Shown: positions 1-6,630, numbered from the stretch's first letter. The stretch is 6,820 nt of DNA from Candidatus Sodaliphilus fimicaballi (GCA_018065165.1 JAGHTV010000352.1:1-6820), one strand, 5' to 3'. Program-made: numbers and translations. The notes: generated from the sequence alone by a model not told the origin.

Positions 1-6
1 TTTCAT
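1..6 (-). other. Possible start codon of a further minus-strand gene, cut by the window edge
   Basis: On the minus strand, positions 6 to 1 read ATGAAA, 50 bases after the def stop codon and preceded by an A/T-rich stretch, as is usual for start sites in this group. It could be the first two codons of the next gene in the rho-ruvX-def operon. Only two codons are visible, so neither the gene nor its product can be identified. Confidence 0.3.
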
Positions 7-56
7 GGTATTAGATTTAAGGTTTGTGAGGGCTGTCGTGAGACATCCTTCACTTT

Positions 57-629
57 TTATTTCTTCTTCAAAGGTTTGAATCCACGGGTGCGATAACCGC
101 AACGCACATTACCCTTTAGTATATTATTTATCTTGGCGCGATTGAGCTGCTTGCGTATGGGTGAAATGTGGTCGATAAACACCTTGCCATCGAGGTGATC
201 ACACTCGTGTTGAACGACGCGAGCGAGGAAACCCTCAATAACCTCTTCATGCTCTTCCCATTTCTCATCCTGCCACTTAAGGTTAATCTTCTCGATGCGT
301 TTTACGCTCTCGTGAATGCCTGGAACACTTAAGCAACCTTCCTCACGATTGGTTACAGGGCCGTCCTCAAGAACAGTTACTTCAGGATTGATGAGAACCA
401 TGCGGCGATCTTTGAGCTCAGGCATATCATCGCCCAAGACATCAACATCAATATACACAAGGCGGATGCTTACACCCACTTGAGGGGCGGCAATACCAAT
501 ACCGTCGCTTTCATACATTGTCTCCTTCATGTTCTCGATGAGTTTCTCGAGCTCGGGATAGTCGGGAGTAACCGGTTGTGAGATAGCACGCAACACGGGG
601 TGTCCATATAAATAAATCGGTAATATCAT
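57..629 (-). CDS. def: Peptide deformylase
   Basis: Peptide deformylase removes the formyl group from the initiator methionine of nascent proteins at the ribosome exit. The 190-residue product has all three signature motifs. Motif 1 is GIGIAAPQ at residues 43-50. Motif 2 is EGCLS at 97-101, with Cys99 as the expected metal ligand. Motif 3 is HECDH at 141-145, with His141 and His145 as metal ligands and Glu142 as the catalytic base. The start fits because LPIYLYGHPVLR is the usual deformylase N-terminus. The C-terminus carries about 40 basic residues' worth of extension beyond the motif-3 helix, ending in a lysine run, and is within the family's length range. It lies 39 bases downstream of ruvX on the same strand and is probably cotranscribed with rho and ruvX. 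The start codon is preceded by an A-rich stretch (AAACAAATAT) and no Shine-Dalgarno sequence. Confidence 0.97.
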   Translation of the reverse strand: MILPIYLYGHPVLRAISQPVTPDYPELEKLIENMKETMYESDGIGIAAPQVGVSIRLVYIDVDVLGDDMPELKDRRMVLINPEVTVLEDGPVTNREEGCLSVPGIHESVKRIEKINLKWQDEKWEEHEEVIEGFLARVVQHECDHLDGKVFIDHISPIRKQLNRAKINNILKGNVRCGYRTRGFKPLKKK

Positions 630-668
630 AACTATATTTGTTTAAGGGTGGACAAAAATCCGCCTGGT

Positions 669-1094
669 TTATAATTTCATATTGTTTTTACTTGTCAGGT
701 AGTCGTTAAGAATGATTGTAGCAGCAATGCTGTCAACCTTGGCCTTGTCACGGCGGTCGCTCTTCTTCATTCCGCCATCGAGCATAGCCTGATGTGCAAT
801 GGTTGAAGTAAATCGCTCATCATACATCTCGACCGGTATTTGTGGCAACTGCTTGCGAAGCGTGTTGACAAAGGGGGTAATGTCTCGCATACTCTCGCTA
901 GGTTGTCCATTAAGCTGAGTGGGCAACCCCACGACAATAAGCTCAACCTGCTCCTTTGCAACATAGTCTTTAATGAACTGCAACACAGTGTGAGTGGGCA
1001 AAGTGCCAATGGCCCCAGCTACAATCTGTAGAGGGTCGGTCACCGCCACGCCTGTGCGTCTGCGTCCATAGTCTATGCCCAAGATGCGTGCCAT
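669..1094 (-). CDS. ruvX: RuvX/YqgF family RNase H-fold nuclease (putative Holliday junction resolvase; pre-16S rRNA processing)
   Basis: The 141-residue product matches the YqgF/RuvX family in length and motifs. An N-terminal RNase H-fold strand reads ILGIDYGRRRTGVAVTD (residues 4-20) with Asp8 as the expected metal-binding acid. The central segment is VVGLPTQLNG (54-63). DERFTS (92-97) carries Glu93, and the C-terminal AKVDSIAA carries Asp121, giving the usual acidic triad. Family members have been described both as Holliday junction resolvases and, in Escherichia coli, as the nuclease maturing the 5' end of 16S rRNA. The sequence alone does not decide between these roles. Its ATG overlaps the rho stop codon by one base (TAATG), which suggests translational coupling to rho. 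def follows 39 bases downstream. Confidence 0.95.
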   Translation of the reverse strand: MARILGIDYGRRRTGVAVTDPLQIVAGAIGTLPTHTVLQFIKDYVAKEQVELIVVGLPTQLNGQPSESMRDITPFVNTLRKQLPQIPVEMYDERFTSTIAHQAMLDGGMKKSDRRDKAKVDSIAATIILNDYLTSKNNMKL

Positions 1095-3127
1095 TAGCCT
1101 TCTTGCATTGTGATGAGGAACTCGATATTGTTGCGGGTACGCTCCATGCGTTCCTTGATGAACTCCATAGCCTCGACCGAAGTGCGATCACTAAGGAAAC
1201 GACGGATAATCCACATACGATTAAGGGTCTCGTTATCAAGAAGCAAGTCGTCGCGACGAGTGCTTGATGCCATAACATCGACAGCGGGGAACACACGCTT
1301 GTTGCTGAGCTTGCGATCGAGCTGAAGTTCCATATTGCCAGTACCCTTGAATTCCTCAAAGATAACCTCGTCCATCTTAGAACCTGTATCGATAAGAGCA
1401 GTAGCAATGATTGTAAGGCTACCACCATTCTCTATGTTACGAGCAGCACCAAAGAATCGCTTGGGACGCTGCAATGCGTTAGCGTCGACACCACCCGAGA
1501 GAATCTTGCCCGATGCAGGAGCAATAGTGTTGTAGGCACGGGCCAAGCGAGTAATAGAGTCAAGCAAGATGACTACATCGTGACCACACTCAACAAGGCG
1601 TTTTGCCTTACTCAACACGAGGTCAGCAATCTTGACATGACGGTCGGCTGGCTCATCAAATGTAGAGGCAATAACCTCGGCATTTACGCTGCGAGCCATA
1701 TCGGTAACCTCCTCAGGACGCTCGTCGATAAGGAGAATTATCATGTATGTGTCAGGGTGATTTTCAGAAATCGCGTTTGCAATATCCTTGAGAAGCAATG
1801 TCTTACCAGTCTTAGGCTGTGCTACAATGAGACCGCGTTGTCCCTTACCAATGGGAGCAAACATATCTACAACACGCTGCGAGATGGTGGGATTACTCTG
1901 TGACACCAAATTAAATTTCTCCTCGGGGAAAAGAGGAACAAGATGCTCAAAAGGCACACGGTCGCGTACAAACTCAGGAGTACGGCCCTTGATCATACGC
2001 ACCTCGCACAAGGGGAAATACTTCTCGCCCTCACGAGGTGGACGAATGGTACACTCAATAACATCGCCTGTCTTGAGACCGTAATTCTTAATCTGAGCCT
2101 GAGGAACATAAATATCGTCGGGCGAATTAAGATAGTTATAGTCGCTTGAGCGCAAGAATCCATAACCATCGGGCATAATCTCAAGTACACCAGTGCCCTC
2201 AAGTATACCTTCAAAGCTGTAAGGATTGCCAGCAAACGGATTATCGTTGATAGGCTCTTTAGCAACCTGCTGGTTAACGATGTTGTTATTCTTCTTATTC
2301 TTCTTTAATTTCTTATTATTGCCTTGCTGTTGTGCCTGCTCCTTGTCACCCTTGGGTTCCTGGATGATAATGGGAGCCTTTGCTGCTTCCTCGGCAGCAC
2401 GACGGCGCTGTTCCTCGGCACGGCGAGCAGCCTCCTCACGCTCTTCTTGAGTGCGAGGCTTAAAGGTTTGAACTCTGCCTGTATTGAAGAATGAGCCCAG
2501 GTCCATTGCAGGACGTGGTGCTGACTGAACTTCAACATTAGTTGCTTCAGCATTGTCGGTTGCTACTTGCTCTTGAGGAGTTGCCTCAGCAGCTGGTTCT
2601 TGAGCGGGGCCTTCGGTTAAAGGTTCTTGTGCAGGAGCCTCAACAACGGGTTCGGCAGCTACAGTTTGACCCTTGCGGGGGCGACCACGACGAGGCTTGT
2701 CGGCAGTCTTTGCTTGAGGTTCAACTGCAGTTGCCTCAACTGGAGCATTTGCTTTTTCTTCTTCAACAATTTCCTCTACAGGAACGGGCTTTGCAATGCG
2801 AGCACGCTTTTTTGTTGTGCTTTTGGCTTTGCTTGCAGCGTCCTGGTCGGTTGCTTCTTTAGGAGCAGCTTCGGGAGAGGGTTCCTCAACCTTCTTTGCT
2901 TTTGCTTTTTCCTTCTTAACAGGTTTAGCGGTTTCTTCCTTCTTTTGACGAGTACGCTTGGCAGCAGGAGCCTTAGGCTCATTGACACCGGCTATAGCCT
3001 GCTGGTCAAGTATGTGAAATACCAACTCGTCGTGTGGAGTAGAATCAACTTTTTTTAGTCCCATTGATTTAGCAAGGTCCTTCAACTGGTCCTCACTCAT
3101 GGACTTTAATTCATTAATATTGTACAT
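1094..3127 (-). CDS. rho: Transcription termination factor Rho with long N-terminal insertion
   Basis: Rho is the hexameric RNA helicase that terminates transcription. The order is: a Rho_N SAP-like helical domain (residues about 1-43); a low-complexity insertion (about 48-300); a cold-shock-type RNA-binding domain (about 303-380, with GYGFLRS at 321-327); and the RecA-like ATPase. Walker A is AQPKTGKT at 436-443. The Walker B strand is VVILLDS at 518-524. The Q-loop region is [20 protein letters not shown] at 545-564, followed by the R-loop region [14 protein letters not shown]. At 677 residues it is about 258 longer than E. coli Rho (419), and the excess is all in the insertion. That insertion contains a lysine-rich block (57-80), an AT-hook-like PRRGRPRKG (145-153), imperfect Pro/Ala/Gln/Glu repeats (about 160-188), an Arg/Glu/Ala helix (228-250) and an Asn/Lys block (269-284). 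Long insertions are known in Bacteroidota Rho, and the one in Bacteroides thetaiotaomicron has been reported to drive phase separation. It is the first gene of the minus-strand operon. Confidence 0.98.
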   Translation of the reverse strand: MYNINELKSMSEDQLKDLAKSMGLKKVDSTPHDELVFHILDQQAIAGVNEPKAPAAKRTRQKKEETAKPVKKEKAKAKKVEEPSPEAAPKEATDQDAASKAKSTTKKRARIAKPVPVEEIVEEEKANAPVEATAVEPQAKTADKPRRGRPRKGQTVAAEPVVEAPAQEPLTEGPAQEPAAEATPQEQVATDNAEATNVEVQSAPRPAMDLGSFFNTGRVQTFKPRTQEEREEAARRAEEQRRRAAEEAAKAPIIIQEPKGDKEQAQQQGNNKKLKKNKKNNNIVNQQVAKEPINDNPFAGNPYSFEGILEGTGVLEIMPDGYGFLRSSDYNYLNSPDDIYVPQAQIKNYGLKTGDVIECTIRPPREGEKYFPLCEVRMIKGRTPEFVRDRVPFEHLVPLFPEEKFNLVSQSNPTISQRVVDMFAPIGKGQRGLIVAQPKTGKTLLLKDIANAISENHPDTYMIILLIDERPEEVTDMARSVNAEVIASTFDEPADRHVKIADLVLSKAKRLVECGHDVVILLDSITRLARAYNTIAPASGKILSGGVDANALQRPKRFFGAARNIENGGSLTIIATALIDTGSKMDEVIFEEFKGTGNMELQLDRKLSNKRVFPAVDVMASSTRRDDLLLDNETLNRMWIIRRFLSDRTSVEAMEFIKERMERTRNNIEFLITMQEG

Positions 3128-3231
3128 ATATTTGTTTTAGAATAAACTAATTAAAATACACTATTGTGATATAAATATAGTTCACACATAGTGCGAGTAG
3201 AAAACATAATCTAGGATTGGCGTGTGCTTAA

Positions 3232-3249
3232 GATTCAGCATTCTGAATC
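3232..3249 (-). repeat. Hairpin in the rho leader
   Basis: GATTCAG (3232-3238) and CTGAATC (3243-3249) form a perfect 7-bp inverted repeat around a 4-base loop. It lies in the predicted rho leader, about 105 bases upstream of the rho start codon. On the rho-coding strand no T-run follows it, so it is not a typical intrinsic terminator. A protein-binding palindrome or an RNA hairpin is possible. Confidence 0.5.
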
Positions 3250-3257
3250 AATAATCC

Positions 3258-3281
3258 AATAAAAATATAATGATTTTTATT
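3258..3281. repeat. A/T-only inverted repeat in the rho leader
   Basis: AATAAAAAT (3258-3266) and ATTTTTATT (3273-3281) are a perfect 9-bp inverted repeat around a 6-base spacer. All stem pairs are A-T, so an RNA hairpin would be weak. Chance is a real possibility in such an A/T-rich region. Confidence 0.35.
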
Positions 3282-3343
3282 CACACACACCTTTTAAAAT
3301 AAGTAACAACATAAGATGTGTGTATCGAGATTTAATTTTAGTG

Positions 3344-3374
3344 CAAAGATAACACAAGTTAGTAAACCTGCAAA
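3344..3374 (-). promoter_or_regulatory. Bacteroidota-type promoter for the rho-ruvX-def operon
   Basis: Read on the minus strand, TTTG (3374-3371) is followed after 19 bases by TATCTTTG (3351-3344). This is an exact fit to the Bacteroidota primary sigma pattern TTTG, about 19-21 bases, TAnnTTTG. The predicted start point is a few bases downstream, near 3335-3340. It is the only minus-strand site in the 359-base gap with both elements at the right spacing. It drives rho and, by operon layout, ruvX and def. Confidence 0.75.
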
Positions 3375-3444
3375 ATTATTCACGCACTTTTACGCCAAAT
3401 TTACCATTTTTAGTACACATATATCTAGCATAACGATGGTGCTC

Positions 3445-3475
3445 TTTCTAAATCAAGATAATTTTAGTAATTTTG
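3445..3475 (+). promoter_or_regulatory. Bacteroidota-type promoter for the cca-ogt fusion gene
   Basis: TTTC (3445-3448, three of four bases of the -33 element) is followed after 19 bases by TAATTTTG (3468-3475), an exact TAnnTTTG. The final G is only 11 bases before the chosen ATG at 3487, so the predicted mRNA would have a leader of only a few nucleotides. The site also helps decide the start: in-frame ATGs at 3316 and 3436 lie upstream of it and would not be in this transcript. Confidence 0.65.
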
Positions 3476-3486
3476 TAGTGTTATTT

Positions 3487-5415
3487 ATGGAAATAGACAT
3501 CAACAAAATAAATCAACACATCGATTTGCCCGTGTTTCACCTTGTGGGTAAGGTAGCCGACGAGATGAAACGCGAATGCTATGTAGTTGGCGGATATGTG
3601 CGTGACATATTTCTTGAGCGTACGAGCAACGACATGGACTTTGTGACTGTGGGCAGTGGCATTGAGGTGGCTAAGGCAGTTGCACACTCATTTGGCAAGA
3701 AACACGCGACACTGGCAGTATTCAAGACTTATGGTACCGCCCAAGTGAAGACGCGCGATGGTCTTGAGCTGGAGTTTGTAGGTGCTCGTCGCGAGTCGTA
3801 CCGCCACGACTCACGCAACCCCATCGTTGAAGACGGAACCTTGCACGACGACCAGTTGCGCCGCGACTTCACAATCAACGCAATGGCAATTTCGCTCAAC
3901 GAGGCAACATATGGCAAACTGCTTGACCCGTTTGATGGCATAGGCGACATGGAGCGTCGCATCATACGCACTCCACTCGACCCCGACATCACATTCAGCG
4001 ACGACCCACTGCGCATGATGCGTGCAGTGAGATTTGCCACACAGTTGCAATTTGATATCTATCCTGATACACTAAAGGCGATATGCCGCAATGCCGAACG
4101 CATAAAGATCATTACTCGCGAACGCATCGCCGAGGAGTTGATGAAAATAGTGCGATCGCCCTACCCCTCTAGAGGTTTCTACCTGCTTGACAAGTGCGGC
4201 TTGCTTAAACTCATTTTCCCCGAACTGGCAGCCCTCAAGGGCGTAGACAATAGCCATGGTCGAGGTCACAAGGATAACTTCTTGCACACGATGCAAGTAC
4301 TTGACAATGTTGCCCAGAACTCAACCAACGAGTGGCTGCGATGGGCAGCGGTAATGCACGACATAGGCAAGCCTGCAACCAAACGCTGGGACGACCAGCT
4401 TGGCTGGACATTCCACAACCACAACTTCATAGGCGAGAAGATGGTGCCCAAGGTGTTTGGCCGCATGCGTCTGCCCCTGAACGAACACATGAAATATGTG
4501 AAGAAACTTGTGGGTCTACACATGCGCCCCATTGCACTAGTTGAGGATGGCGTGACTGACTCGGCCGTGCGTCGTCTGTTGTTTGACGCAGGTGATGACA
4601 TAGGTGACTTGATGACACTGTGCAAGGCCGACATCACCAGCAAGAACCAAGAGAAGGTGAAAAGATTCCGCGACAACTTTGACTTGGTAAAGAGCAAGCT
4701 CATCGACATTGAAGAGAAAGACCGTGTACGCAACTTCCAGCCCCCGGTTGATGGTGCTGAAGTGATGACTACATTTGGCCTAACCCCTTCACGCGAGGTG
4801 GGCCTTATTAAGGACTCTATAAAAGATGCCATACTTGACGGCATTATCGAGAACAAATACAGCAGTGCTTACCCATATATGATGCAACGCGCTGCCGAAC
4901 TCAACATTGAGCCAGTCAACAATGGACAACTGTGCTATGCCACTGCATCAAGCCCCATAGGCAACATCACCATTGCATGTAGCACACAAGGCATTATCCT
5001 TATCACTACCAACAACGCAACCGACATGTTGTCAAAACTTGGCAAGGAACTCAAGTTGACAGTAGTAGAACAAGACAATACCCTTATTGCTCGCTGCCGC
5101 GAACAGCTTGACCAATACTTTGCAGGAGAACGCAAGGAGTTTGACCTGCCCTATCACATTACAGGCAGCGAATTTGCCCAGGGCGTAATGCATGCAATGG
5201 CAGCCATACCCTATGGTTCAACAGCAACATATGCCCAGATTGCCAAGGCAACAGGAAACGATAAGGCTTACCGTGCAGTAGCTCAAGCATGCCACATCAA
5301 TCCCATGATGATAGTATTTCCCTGCCACCGTGTCGTGGCAAGCGACGGCTCGCTAGGAGGATTTAGAGGAGGCATCGACATTAAGCAGCAATTACTCGAC
5401 ATCGAGAAGAAGTAA
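3487..5415 (+). CDS. Fusion protein: tRNA nucleotidyltransferase (CCA-adding type, HD domain) + O6-alkylguanine-DNA alkyltransferase
   Basis: One uninterrupted 642-residue frame. Residues about 1-478 are a class II tRNA nucleotidyltransferase, which adds or repairs the 3' CCA of tRNA. Visible are GGYVRD (35-40), the DxD pair Asp49/Asp51, RRDFTINAMA (125-134), DDPLR (172-176, in the place of the EDxxR nucleotide-selection motif) and an HD phosphohydrolase domain with HDIGKP (291-296). Residues about 482-642 are a full-length Ogt/MGMT, which transfers alkyl groups from O6-alkylguanine to its own cysteine. It has an N-terminal domain from about CYATASSPIG, Tyr582, the probable arginine finger Arg596 in RAV, and PCHRV with acceptor Cys613. 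The ATG at 3487 is chosen because family-like sequence begins just after it and a promoter overlaps the longer in-frame extension from 3316. The join is a short linker around residues 478-482. It is transcribed divergently from rho. A lost stop codon through sequencing error is the main alternative, and strict CCA specificity is unproven. Confidence 0.9.
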   Translation: MEIDINKINQHIDLPVFHLVGKVADEMKRECYVVGGYVRDIFLERTSNDMDFVTVGSGIEVAKAVAHSFGKKHATLAVFKTYGTAQVKTRDGLELEFVGARRESYRHDSRNPIVEDGTLHDDQLRRDFTINAMAISLNEATYGKLLDPFDGIGDMERRIIRTPLDPDITFSDDPLRMMRAVRFATQLQFDIYPDTLKAICRNAERIKIITRERIAEELMKIVRSPYPSRGFYLLDKCGLLKLIFPELAALKGVDNSHGRGHKDNFLHTMQVLDNVAQNSTNEWLRWAAVMHDIGKPATKRWDDQLGWTFHNHNFIGEKMVPKVFGRMRLPLNEHMKYVKKLVGLHMRPIALVEDGVTDSAVRRLLFDAGDDIGDLMTLCKADITSKNQEKVKRFRDNFDLVKSKLIDIEEKDRVRNFQPPVDGAEVMTTFGLTPSREVGLIKDSIKDAILDGIIENKYSSAYPYMMQRAAELNIEPVNNGQLCYATASSPIGNITIACSTQGIILITTNNATDMLSKLGKELKLTVVEQDNTLIARCREQLDQYFAGERKEFDLPYHITGSEFAQGVMHAMAAIPYGSTATYAQIAKATGNDKAYRAVAQACHINPMMIVFPCHRVVASDGSLGGFRGGIDIKQQLLDIEKK

Positions 5416-5441
5416 TCGCCCTACATTTTGTCATAAAATAA

Positions 5442-5472
5442 AATACGCCTGGAGTTAAACTTCAGGCGTATT
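5442..5472. terminator. Bidirectional intrinsic terminator between converging genes
   Basis: AATACGCCTG (5442-5451) pairs perfectly with CAGGCGTATT (5463-5472). Three further pairs inside (G-T, A-T, G-C) leave a TTAAA loop, giving a stem of about 13 bp. On the plus strand it is followed by ATTCATTTTTC. On the minus strand it is followed by ATTTTATTTTATG. It lies 26 bases past the cca-ogt stop and 23 bases past the gtrA-family gene's stop, so it can serve both transcripts. Confidence 0.88.
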
Positions 5473-5495
5473 CATTTTTCAATATTTAAGTTAGC

Positions 5496-5945
5496 TTATT
5501 TTTTCTCCTTAAATGTAACAACGCGATTGAAAACATAATTGGCTAGTGTGTAGAACACCATTGCTATTACCATTACAATGTTTTGACCGGTATTCTTCAT
5601 AGGCAACCACGAGATTTCTTCCATATTTTTCCATCCTAGGCCTTCGAGCAGGAACCAGCTTACACACAACTGTAGAGTAAGACACAGCAAGAATCCTGCA
5701 CCGAACAATATAGCCTCACGCTTGACGCTGTTCTTGGTCTTGAACACCCAGTTGCGATTCCATATGAAACTGTTGATGACACCCAAGACATAACCTATCA
5801 CATTGGCGATGCCATATGGCCATCCTGCCAGTGTATTGAGCAAATAGAATGCAACAAGTGTTATAAGGGTGTTTGACACGCCTATTACACCATACTTAAG
5901 CAATTGTATCGTTGTCTTTCTTGCTTCAGCTTTATCAATCTTCAT
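5496..5945 (-). CDS. GtrA-family small integral membrane protein
   Basis: The 149-residue product has four hydrophobic segments (about residues 17-37, 44-62, 77-101 and 121-140). It fits the GtrA fold: LLKYGVIGVSNT near the N-terminus, NSFIWNRNWVF (58-68) after the second segment, and FNRVVTF at the end of the fourth. Some GtrA-family proteins are thought to move undecaprenyl-linked sugars across the inner membrane or assist surface glycan modification. No glycosyltransferase gene lies beside this one, so the substrate is unknown. The start overlaps the end of the upstream TRIC-family gene by 11 bases, implying cotranscription and possible translational coupling. The shared hairpin terminator lies just downstream. 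Confidence 0.88.
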   Translation of the reverse strand: MKIDKAEARKTTIQLLKYGVIGVSNTLITLVAFYLLNTLAGWPYGIANVIGYVLGVINSFIWNRNWVFKTKNSVKREAILFGAGFLLCLTLQLCVSWFLLEGLGWKNMEEISWLPMKNTGQNIVMVIAMVFYTLANYVFNRVVTFKEKK

Positions 5946-6618
5946 ACTCTACTAATTTAGAATTAGAATCATCTTTATCGTCGTCATCGTCCGAGAAGCT
6001 ATAGTGAATTGCCGGGAACGACCAGTTATACTTGACTGCCAAGAAACGGAGCACTATCACAAAGGTTGCACAGCACAGTTGTGGAACAATCTCGGAGCAG
6101 CCGAGCAGACCTACAGCCCAATACACAATGCCGCCCATAATACAAGCGGTAGCATATACCTCCTTGCGGAATACCAATGGCACCTCGTTAATGAATATGT
6201 CGCGCAATACGCCACCCATAGCACCTGTAATGGTACCCATCATTATAGCCATCCACATGGGGTGACCCGTCATGAGAGCCTTGTAAATGCCCACATCGAC
6301 AAACAGTCCCAAACCGATGGCATCAAAGATGTAGAAAGTGCCCTCGATGCGTACTAGCCACTTGCTGAAGATGATAACGAGAACTAGACCTACTACAGTA
6401 GCTATCACATAATTGACATCGTCCATCCAGAAAGCATCAACGCCCAGCAAGACATCGCGTACAGTACCACCACCAAAAGCAGTGATGAAACCTATGACAT
6501 ATGCACCAAACCAGTCAAACTTCTTGAAGGCAGCAAGACGCACACCACTGATAGCATAAAATGCAGTTGCTATCAGCTCAAGTGAATATTCAAATGTGTC
6601 GAAATCAAATCCTAACAT
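5935..6618 (-). CDS. TRIC/UPF0126 (YadS-like) seven-helix membrane protein, probable cation channel
   Basis: The 227-residue product is hydrophobic from residue about 11 to 196, consistent with seven transmembrane helices. It has the internal duplication of this family: GGGTVRD (49-55) in the first half and GGVLRD (135-140) in the second, each followed by a short hydrophobic stretch. Prokaryotic members of the TRIC family have been shown structurally to be trimeric potassium-permeable channels. The physiological role here is unknown. Odd feature: the last 20 residues (208-227) are strongly acidic, with five consecutive aspartates (210-214), and would extend past the last helix. The gene starts 12 bases after the M24 peptidase stop and overlaps the GtrA-family gene by 11 bases, so the three are probably one operon. 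Confidence 0.9.
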   Translation of the reverse strand: MLGFDFDTFEYSLELIATAFYAISGVRLAAFKKFDWFGAYVIGFITAFGGGTVRDVLLGVDAFWMDDVNYVIATVVGLVLVIIFSKWLVRIEGTFYIFDAIGLGLFVDVGIYKALMTGHPMWMAIMMGTITGAMGGVLRDIFINEVPLVFRKEVYATACIMGGIVYWAVGLLGCSEIVPQLCCATFVIVLRFLAVKYNWSFPAIHYSFSDDDDDKDDSNSKLVEYED

Positions 6619-6630
6619 AATAGCATTCCA

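Larger units (their letters stand above)
3128..3338 (-). promoter_or_regulatory. Long 5' leader of rho (about 205-210 nt)
   Basis: This is the transcribed but apparently non-coding stretch between the predicted rho start point (roughly 3335-3340, inferred from the -7 element) and its ATG. It is strongly A/T-rich. It holds a hairpin (3232-3249), an A/T-only inverted repeat (3258-3281) and complementary CA/TG runs (ACACACA at 3283-3289 with TGTGTGT at 3317-3323). Two tiny minus-strand ORFs are present: 3312-3277 (11 codons) and 3207-3151 (18 codons). No C-rich, G-poor stretch resembling a rut site is evident. Rho is autoregulated through its leader in E. coli, so a regulatory role is plausible here, but it is inference. 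No protein-sized gene is seen between 3128 and 3486. Confidence 0.55.

Noticed and set aside
647..664. Inverted repeat GGTGGA-N6-TCCGCC between ruvX and def as a terminator
   Set aside because: On the transcribed (minus) strand the short stem has a C-A mismatch and no following T-run, and it would sit inside an operon; too weak to call.
1357..1364. TATCTTTG on the minus strand within rho as an internal promoter for ruvX-def
   Set aside because: No matching -33 element and it lies in conserved Rho coding sequence.
970..1428. A 152-codon minus-strand frame crossing the rho-ruvX junction
   Set aside because: Out-of-frame overlap of two clearly identified genes; no motif.
2627..3058. A 143-codon plus-strand open frame with Phe/Leu/Cys-rich, membrane-like sequence
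   Set aside because: It is the reverse complement of the Lys/Glu/Ala-rich Rho insertion, which naturally gives Phe/Leu/Cys codons; not a membrane protein gene.
3127..3134. TATATTTG on the plus strand (also at 633-640) as antisense promoters
   Set aside because: Match to TAnnTTTG in A/T-rich start-site DNA without a -33 element at the right spacing; better explained as the complement of the A-rich initiation stretch.
3396..3403. Second minus-strand TAnnTTTG match (TAAATTTG) upstream of rho
   Set aside because: No TTTG-like -33 element about 19-21 bases upstream; the site at 3344-3374 has both elements.
3316..3486. Longer N-terminus for the cca-ogt gene starting at 3316 or 3436
   Set aside because: The extra residues look unlike any nucleotidyltransferase N-terminus, and the stretch contains the promoters for rho (minus) and for the fusion gene (plus). 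Family-like sequence begins only after 3487.
4266..4856. A 196-codon open frame on the minus strand inside the cca-ogt gene
   Set aside because: Antisense shadow of well-supported coding sequence; composition rich in Ser/Arg/Met with no recognisable motif and no promoter.
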